Below the pieces are notes generated by a model, which did no database searches, had not been told where the DNA came from, and saw only the letters and a list, made by a program, of their open reading frames with translations. From NCBI GenBank assembly GCA_030267565.1, contig BRXU01000020.1, positions 2,435,501 to 2,499,500 of the forward strand: a DNA stretch of 64,000 bases, written 5' to 3'. Source of the stretch: Pleodorina starrii (lineage: Eukaryota > Chlorophyta > Chlorophyceae > Chlamydomonadales > Volvocaceae). Every line of letters begins with the position of its first letter. The first letter of the stretch is position 1. Shown here in pieces: positions 58,554 to 64,000 of this stretch. The translations under genes and the position numbers were made by a program.

Positions 58554-59330
58554 CTACTTCGGCGGGTTCGGGCACTCCTTGGCCCAGTGGCCCATGGCGT
58601 TGCACTTGTAACACGGCCCCTTGGGGGCCTTCGGCGCCGACGGCCCCGCCGCGGCCGCCACCTGCGCCGGTTGCGCCTTCCCGGGGGGCTTAGCAACCTT
58701 CCGGCTCTCAGCTGCGGCCTTGATGGCCTTCTTCAGCGCCTTCTGCTCTTCCTCCGTGGCCGCGTAGGGCGTTCCCCGCATCTGGCCCACGACATCCCAC
58801 CCGTGGTGGTGCGCGATGACCAGCTCTTTTGCCTGCTGCTCGAAGACTTCTTGCGTCTTGCGAACCGCCTCCTCCATCGCCTCCGCGCGCTCCGCCCGGT
58901 TAGCCGCGGGAGCATCAACGACCGCGCGCCACTTGAGCTGCACGTCTGCGAACACGTCGTGTAAGTGAACCAGACGCTGCCGCTGTCCGATGAGCGACTT
59001 GTTCCCTTTGCCCTCTAAGGCGCCGAAGTCGCAATCGTAGTCCGGCAGGACCATGCGTTGCCTCTTTGGGGCCGGCTCCACTCTCTCCCGCTGTTCAAGC
59101 AGCATTCGCTGTGTCAATAAATGGAGGAGCTGCTGGTGCTCGCGCACCGCATCCATGTACTGCGCGTAAGCCTCGCGTAACTGTAGCTGCCCGGTCAAAA
59201 TTTTTCCCGGATCCGTCACAAGTTGCACCTTTGCAGCTTTGACATTTTTGTGTTCCAAAAGAGCGTAAAGACTCTTCGATGCTTCCTCTACGAGAGAGCC
59301 CAGCTGGTCGGACGCAAGGTCAATGTCCAT
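58554..59330 (-). CDS. Retrotransposon gag-like protein with CCHC zinc knuckle
   Basis: An intact 258-residue ORF without introns, starting MDIDLASDQLGSLVEEASKS. The middle is helical and charged. The C-terminus has a Lys/Ala/Pro-rich stretch and then one zinc knuckle, CYKCNAMGHWAKEC (CX2CX4HX4C), followed by PNPPK and the stop. The knuckle supports nucleic-acid binding as in Gag. The position right after the element's 5' block supports gag of the Kangaroo-like family. Confidence 0.8.
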   Translation of the reverse strand: MDIDLASDQLGSLVEEASKSLYALLEHKNVKAAKVQLVTDPGKILTGQLQLREAYAQYMDAVREHQQLLHLLTQRMLLEQRERVEPAPKRQRMVLPDYDCDFGALEGKGNKSLIGQRQRLVHLHDVFADVQLKWRAVVDAPAANRAERAEAMEEAVRKTQEVFEQQAKELVIAHHHGWDVVGQMRGTPYAATEEEQKALKKAIKAAAESRKVAKPPGKAQPAQVAAAAGPSAPKAPKGPCYKCNAMGHWAKECPNPPK

Positions 59331-59357
59331 TGTTAAAATTTATGGTGAGGGCCGGCT

Positions 59358-59564
59358 ACCGCGAAAGCTATCGCTAAGGCCTTAATGCCCACAGCCTCGC
59401 AGCAACCACCCTATGTAGCTACAAAACCCGAAAATCACTCCTCCACGCCTTCGCGGACACCTTAACTGGCACCATGTGCCGTACCAACGCCCTTATGAGG
59501 GCACAACTCCTCTGAGTTCACAGAAAACCTAGGTTTTCTAGCGTTGCACTCAGAAAACCTTCAG
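59358..59564 (-). repeat. 207-bp retroelement terminal block, inverted copy
   Basis: Reverse complement matches 8384-8590 over the full 207 bp with only a few differences. It contains the inner inverted motif GGTTTTCTGAGTGC/AAAACC and GCGATAGCTTTCGCGG at its inner end. Confidence 0.9.
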
Positions 59565-59794
59565 TTAGTAAATATTCATGACCGAAATGACAGGATTTCG
59601 CTAGTTGCAATGGCGATTTGCGAAAAACGTGTTAAGTTGTGCTTTTCTACGAGAACTGTACAGCATTGTACGGTACGGCAGGAGTGGGCGGGTGGTCGGG
59701 AAGGGGGGGGGCCTGTCGTTTCGGTCGTGAATATTTACTAACACCACCATTGCAACTAGTGAAATAGTCATTTCGGTCATGAATATTTACTAAC
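59564..59794. mobile_element. Small TIR element abutting the gag element
   Basis: The left end GTTAGTAAATATTCATGACC continues to GAAATGAC and, about 13 bp later, TAGTTGCAATGG. The right end is the matching reverse complement finishing GAATATTTACTAAC at 59794. An extra inner copy of TTAGTAAATATTCACGACC lies inside the right end. The element is about 230 bp, has no ORF, and starts exactly where the gag element ends. Confidence 0.65.
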
Positions 59795-59839
59795 CGCCTC
59801 TCGCTCTCGCTTGTTCTCGCTCGTCCACCTGCCGTACAG

Positions 59840-60264
59840 GTCAAGATGCCCTCTGGTGTGCTGCTGTGCGGGCCACCCGGCACGGGGAAGACGCTGCTAG
59901 GTACGACAAGAGTGCCGTACAGACTCAGGCTCTGGCCCAGCGCTGCCGCCTCCACCGCTGCCACCCCCTTCCCCTTCCAGCCTGCCTCGTCCCTCATCAT
60001 CCCGCCATCATCGTCTCCATTCCTTCACTGCGGTATGATTTTCTTTACTTCCTCCTCCCACCCGGGGCTCCGGTCCATCTGCGGATATCCTACCCCCACC
60101 CCCACCCCCACCCGCTCTGTTCCGCAGCCAAGGCGGTTGCTGGTGAGGCGGGTGTCCCCTTCTTCGCCGTCTCCGCCTCCGAGTTCGTGGAGCTGTTTGT
60201 GGGTTGGGGGGCGGCTCGCATTCGGGAGCTGTTTGCGGAGGTGAGGAAGGCGGCGGCATGCGTG
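59840..60264 (+). pseudogene. FtsH-type AAA+ metalloprotease, two-exon fragment
   Basis: Exon 59840-59900 reads [20 protein letters not shown] (Walker A). Exon 60128-60264 continues in frame as [36 protein letters not shown] and [10 protein letters not shown], the classic FtsH sequence between Walker A and Walker B. The next expected block (IIFIDEID, Walker B), the second region of homology and the HEXXH protease are not found downstream. The N-terminal membrane part is not found upstream. This is a captured or truncated fragment, possibly spliced to the following exons. Confidence 0.8.
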
Positions 60265-60459
60265 GTGGGTGGGGAGGGGTGGTGGGGAGGGGAGGGCTTG
60301 GGTTTTGGGTTTGCGGTTTGGGATGGGATGGGTTTGGACTCCTCGCGCCCCACTTCACTGTCTCTGACCTCAATAGTCACGGCCGCATAGCTCCGCGATT
60401 AATACCAAGCTTACCCAAAACCAAAGCAATAATCCCTTCCAATCGTACCACCGCCGCAG

Positions 60460-62479
60460 ACCGCTCGACCACCGTCCACACAAGGACCACCGCTCCCAAC
60501 GCCGTTCGTACCCAAGTCCGGCGACGCATCCAATGTGAGTACGCTATGACATAACGAATGAGGGACGTAAATTACACGGTTATTGTCGGACCTACCCGGG
60601 CAGACGTGACACACGGCTACCTTGGGACCATGTGGGGTGTGGGTTAAGAAGACTGGGGGGGCGGGTGGTGGGCTGGTGGGGGGAGAGGGCAGGGGGAGGT
60701 ACTTGAACCCCCCCATACACACACACACAACCCCCCAAACACACACACTCGCATACCTGCACACGCACACACACATACACACACGCCCTCCCCCTCTCCT
60801 CTCGCTCCCCTCTCCAGTCCGAGGTGGACTGGCTGGAGAGGCGGCTGGCGGACCGCAATGCCGACTACGCCGAGATGATCGATCGCTGCGAGCAGGCGGT
60901 CATCGAGCGTGACGCGGAGGTGCGGGAGCGGGAGGCCTCGGCGGCGGCTGCGGAGGAGGCGACGCTGCGTCAGGAGCTGGCGGACAATGAGCAGCGGGTG
61001 GGTGGGGTGGATGGGGTGGGTGGGGTGGGTGGGGTGGGTGTGTTTGTACACACACACTCCCGCCCCCGCTCCTCCCCCTCATTCCCCCCACCCACCTGCT
61101 GCTTCTTGTCCGCCAGCTCCTGACGCAGCGTCGCCTCCTCCGCAGCCACCTCCGCCGCCGAGGCCTCCCGCTCCCGCACCTCCGCGTCACGCTCCATGAT
61201 CGCCTGCTCGCAGCGATCAATCATCTCGGCGTACTCTGCCTTGCGGTCCGCCAGCCGCCTCTCCAGCCGGTCCACCTCGGACTGGAGAGGGGAGCGAGAG
61301 GAGAGGGGGAGGGCGTGTGTGTATGTTTGTGTGTGTGTGTGTGTGTGTGTGGGTTGGTTTGTTGGTTGGTTGGTTGGTTGGGGGCGGTTTTTTCATCGCT
61401 GCGTTTTCGTCTGAAGTGTATCTCAATCGCTAACCCCTCATCATCGTCGTTATCATCATCATCATCTCCCGCCCATCCACCGCCCCTCATCATCGTTATC
61501 ATCTCCCACTGACGCCTTGGTGCCCTCAAGCCCTGGTCCTCCCTATCCTCGCTGCCGTTGCGATTGTCCTTTTTCTCACCCCATCTTTGTCCCCCACCAC
61601 CACCACCCACACACACCCACATACCCCCCCACACACACACATACACACCGCCCGCCGACCTCACGCCCCTGGCTCCTTCTGCACACGTCTCGCCTGCCCT
61701 CCCCCGCCGTCTCCGTCCCTTCGCTGCAATACCTCTTTCCTTATCTTTTTTCTTATCTCTTTTCTCCCCGCCTCCACCTCCACCCCCCGCCTCCACCCCC
61801 CCACACACACCCCGGGTCCGTTCGTTAACACCGTCTCCGTCCCGTCTTTTTACTACCACCCCCACCCCCACCCCCACCCCCACCCCCACCCCCACCCCCA
61901 CCCCCACCCCCACCCCCACCCCCACCCCCACCCCCCCCCCCACCCCCACCCCCACCCCCACCCCCACCCCCACCCCCACCCCCACCCCCACCCCCACCCC
62001 CACCCCCACCCCCACCCCCACCCCCACCCCCACCCCCACCCCCACCCCCACCCCCACCCCCACCCCCACCCCCACCCCCACCCCCACCCCCACCCCCACC
62101 CCCACCCCCACCCCCACCCCCACCCCCACCCCCACCCCCACCCCCACCCCCACCCCCACCCCCACCCCCACCCCCACCCCCACCCCCACCCCCACCCCCA
62201 CCCCCACCCCCACCCCCACCCCCACCCCCACCCCCACCCCCACCACCGCCCCCACCCCCACCGCCACCCCCACCTCCACCACCACCACCCCCACCCCCCC
62301 CACCACCACCACCTCCGCCCCCACCGCCGCCACCTCATCCCCCACCGCCACCCCCACCACCACCCCCACCCCCACCACCCCCACAGCTCCGGGAGGAGAC
62401 GGACGGCCTCCGAATGAGGCTGGGCGGGGAGGTGAAGCGGCTCCACGGCCTCCTGCACATGAACCGCATCCCCTTTTGA
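60460..62479 (+). CDS. Coiled-coil C-terminus, possibly fused to the FtsH fragment
   Basis: Exons 60460-60534 (tentative), 60818-60997 and 62387-62479 (TGA) have GT-AG borders and all start in phase 0, as does the FtsH fragment end. The main exon reads [20 protein letters not shown] then [20 protein letters not shown]. The last reads [20 protein letters not shown] and ends LLHMNRIPF. Charge pattern and heptads indicate a coiled coil. No other domain was seen. A TGTAA at 62822-62826 could be the poly(A) signal. The real 5' end is uncertain. Confidence 0.55.
61096..61281 (-). pseudogene. Inverted duplicate of the coiled-coil exon
   Basis: On minus, with intact acceptor and donor, it reads [20 protein letters not shown] then [19 protein letters not shown]. 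It is almost the same as plus exon 60818-60997 but has two extra codons. The two copies face each other tail to tail about 100 bp apart and form a large hairpin. No minus-strand gene around it was recognised. Confidence 0.8.
61855..62247. repeat. (CCCCAC)n hexanucleotide array
   Basis: Nearly pure ACCCCC repeats for about 390 bp, then a decayed ACC-rich tail to about 62380. It sits in the last intron, directly upstream of the acceptor of exon 62387-62479. All the [12 protein letters not shown] and GWGWGW frames here come from it. Confidence 0.95.
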
Positions 62480-64000
62480 AGGCGGGCGGGCGGGTGCACA
62501 TTCCGCCGGTTCCGGGGGCCACAGCCGGCGGCGGCCATCGTGTAGGCGTGGTGGTTTTTGTGTACTAGTCGTGCCCGCGCAGGAGCTTCTTATGGGCTGG
62601 CATGTCCACACGCGCACCTGGACGCACAAAGGTGCATGCCGCATGCACGTGCACGTGCACACGCGACCGGTTTTTTATTCTTTACGAGGACTGGGTCGAC
62701 GCAGCTCATCGCAAATGTTTGCAGTTCCGTTTGTGCTGTTGGGCGGTTGCGGCCAACAGATCACGAGTGGGCACCCCCAACCATGCAACAAACAAACACA
62801 CAGTACTGGACTGTACTGGACTGTAAAGCGGTTCATTCATGCGCGTGTGCTGCTGTGCTTGACACGGGCTTGTTTCCATGCCATCCTCGGGCGTTAATGA
62901 GCGTTGGTAAAGGCTGGTTCCTTGTTCCTTGCTGTGCACCGCCAGCAGCCTAGGAGCCCGCCACCACCCACCAGCCAGGCTGTGGCGGGATAAAGGCGGG
63001 CCAGGGGTGGCCCGGGGTCTTTTTCGCTGCTGCTTCGTGGCGGTGTCCAGGTTCACCCTCTCGCCCTCTCCCTGTCTTGCACGCGCCCGGGCGCCCTGCT
63101 TCCTTTTGGATCTTGTGTAGGGAGCGCACTTGCTGTGGGGGACTGGGCTGCGGGAGTGGCTGCGGCTTGCGATGTCCGGTGGCTCATCCCATTGTGTCGT
63201 CCCATTGTGTGTCGTCCCATTGTGTCGTCCCATTGTGTCGTCCCATCGTGACCAGTCCGGCGCCGCGGCAGTGATCGTTGGACGCCCAGAGCTGCTGCTG
63301 TGGATGATATAATGACAGCACGACAGCTGCCTCGGGACGTGATCCGAGGTATTGCGGATGGCAGGGAGGTGCTGCACACGGGGCGCCAAGAAGCAGCGGG
63401 GGTGGCTAGTGGCTGGTGGCTGGTGGAGGGCACCTCTTGGGCTTGTGTGGCACTGCACGCACATGCACCCGCCTGCGACAAAGACACAGTGCGGTAAAGA
63501 TGCTGCACCTGTTCACCGCCCATCTGCTTGCTTGTCCATCCCTCATGTCGTCTTCAAGAATTGACGATTACAAGGGGAACCGGTCTTCACACTGGTTGCT
63601 AGCCGTACAGGCTAGACAGCCTGTTTATCCTACCCCAGGGGCACCCGCAGAGGGGCACTAAAAAGCCAGCACGGCCCACCAGCACCAAGCCCACATCGCC
63701 ACCAGGCCCACCAAACCCTAGCCTATGCAAGCATCAGGAACGCTGCTAGATGCAGCATCACCAAACAGCCCAAGCAGAAAAGACGCTACCAGGCCCGTCA
63801 GTTCCGCGCCCACACACACGAGTCGAGTGTGGTCGCTGGAGGCTCACACAGAGCTGACCACGATCGAGTCAAGTGCACACACGGTATGCACACAGAAAAG
63901 TGAGACCCGGGCAAATGCGCAAGGGGACCTACCTCCCGCCGATACCGTCAGGGGGAATCGGGAGGGGGGCCAGTGTCGGGAGGACTGACAAACACAACAC
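62480..64000. other. 3' flank, no gene recognised
   Basis: Contains the likely 3' UTR of the coiled-coil gene and, at 63186-63246, several copies of GTCGTCCCATTGT. Open frames on both strands (for example 62706-63464 minus) have no family features. Confidence 0.4.

Larger units (their letters stand above)
58117..59564 (-). mobile_element. Short gag-bearing Kangaroo-like element
   Basis: Read on the minus strand from 59564: the 207-bp terminal block shared with 8384-8590, a gag ORF, then five 70-bp tandem units. A 23-bp sequence (GGTGAGGGCCGGCTACCGCG then AAA) occurs at 59344-59366 and again at 58117-58139, and may be a terminal direct repeat. RT, RNase H and recombinase are missing, so the copy is non-autonomous or internally deleted. 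Confidence 0.7.

Noticed and set aside
61558..62568. 336-residue plus ORF and 433-residue minus ORF of PT, PH, GV or GW repeats
   Set aside because: Direct by-products of the (CCCCAC)n array; all six frames are open there.
62706..63464. 252-residue minus ORF
   Set aside because: No homology signal; part of it is the GTCGTCCCATTGT repeat read in frame.

Overview
This window reads as nuclear DNA of a green alga, most likely a volvocine chlorophyte. That is an inference from four things: very GC-rich, intron-dense protein genes with GT-AG introns; a hydroxyproline-rich-glycoprotein type linker (PPSPPP) in a secreted protease; interstitial TTTAGGG/TTTTAGGG repeats; and fragments of a DIRS/PAT-type (Kangaroo-like) retrotransposon with gag, RT/RNase H and an oppositely oriented tyrosine recombinase. 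No bacterial-style operons, rRNA genes, intact tRNA genes or CRISPR arrays were seen. Exons were joined by reading splice sites, checking codon phase across each junction and matching family motifs.

Layout. (1) 10-8189, minus: a papain-family (C1A) protease with the N-terminal domain of the 26/29-kDa/CfaD type and a long Pro/Glu-rich linker; its 3' end runs off the window and no first exon is visible. (2) 8384-13487: decayed Kangaroo-like retrotransposon sequence, including a 207-bp terminal block, degenerate tandem repeats, an RT/RNase H remnant on plus, and a tyrosine recombinase on minus between two identical 119-bp direct repeats. (3) 14686-20535, minus: RluA-type pseudouridine synthase, 10 exons, with a small TIR element in one intron. 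(4) 22357-30203, minus: a complete 11-exon mitochondrial-type ornithine aminotransferase; one intron holds a tRNA-derived SINE with a 12-bp target-site duplication. (5) 32612-41521, minus: a complete 17-exon multi-pass membrane protein of no family I recognise. (6) 42550-44911, plus: the C-terminal part of an amidase lacking its catalytic half and carrying a frameshift. (7) 44912-50345: Ala/Gly/Pro-rich sequence with a few possible exons. (8) 50820-51790, minus: a Dam-type (phage-like) DNA N6-adenine methyltransferase ORF plus a decayed partial second copy. (9) 52218-57611, minus: a coiled-coil protein with a membrane anchor, containing a recent ~0.8-kb tandem duplication. (10) 58117-59564, minus: a short gag-bearing relative of the element in (2), ending in the same 207-bp block in opposite orientation. 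(11) 59840-62479, plus: an FtsH AAA+ fragment that could splice in frame to a coiled-coil C-terminus, with an inverted exon copy and a ~390-bp (CCCCAC)n tract. (12) 62480-64000: no gene recognised.

The three intact housekeeping-type genes (pseudouridine synthase, ornithine aminotransferase, membrane protein) lie in the same orientation but show no functional link. The rest is shaped by mobile elements: gene fragments, truncated genes, TIR elements, and short motifs that recur in introns of unrelated genes. I did not find a clearly new biological system. The best candidates for follow-up are the methyltransferase with its decayed twin, the intron-dispersed motif family, the tRNA-derived SINE, and the protease with an altered active site.
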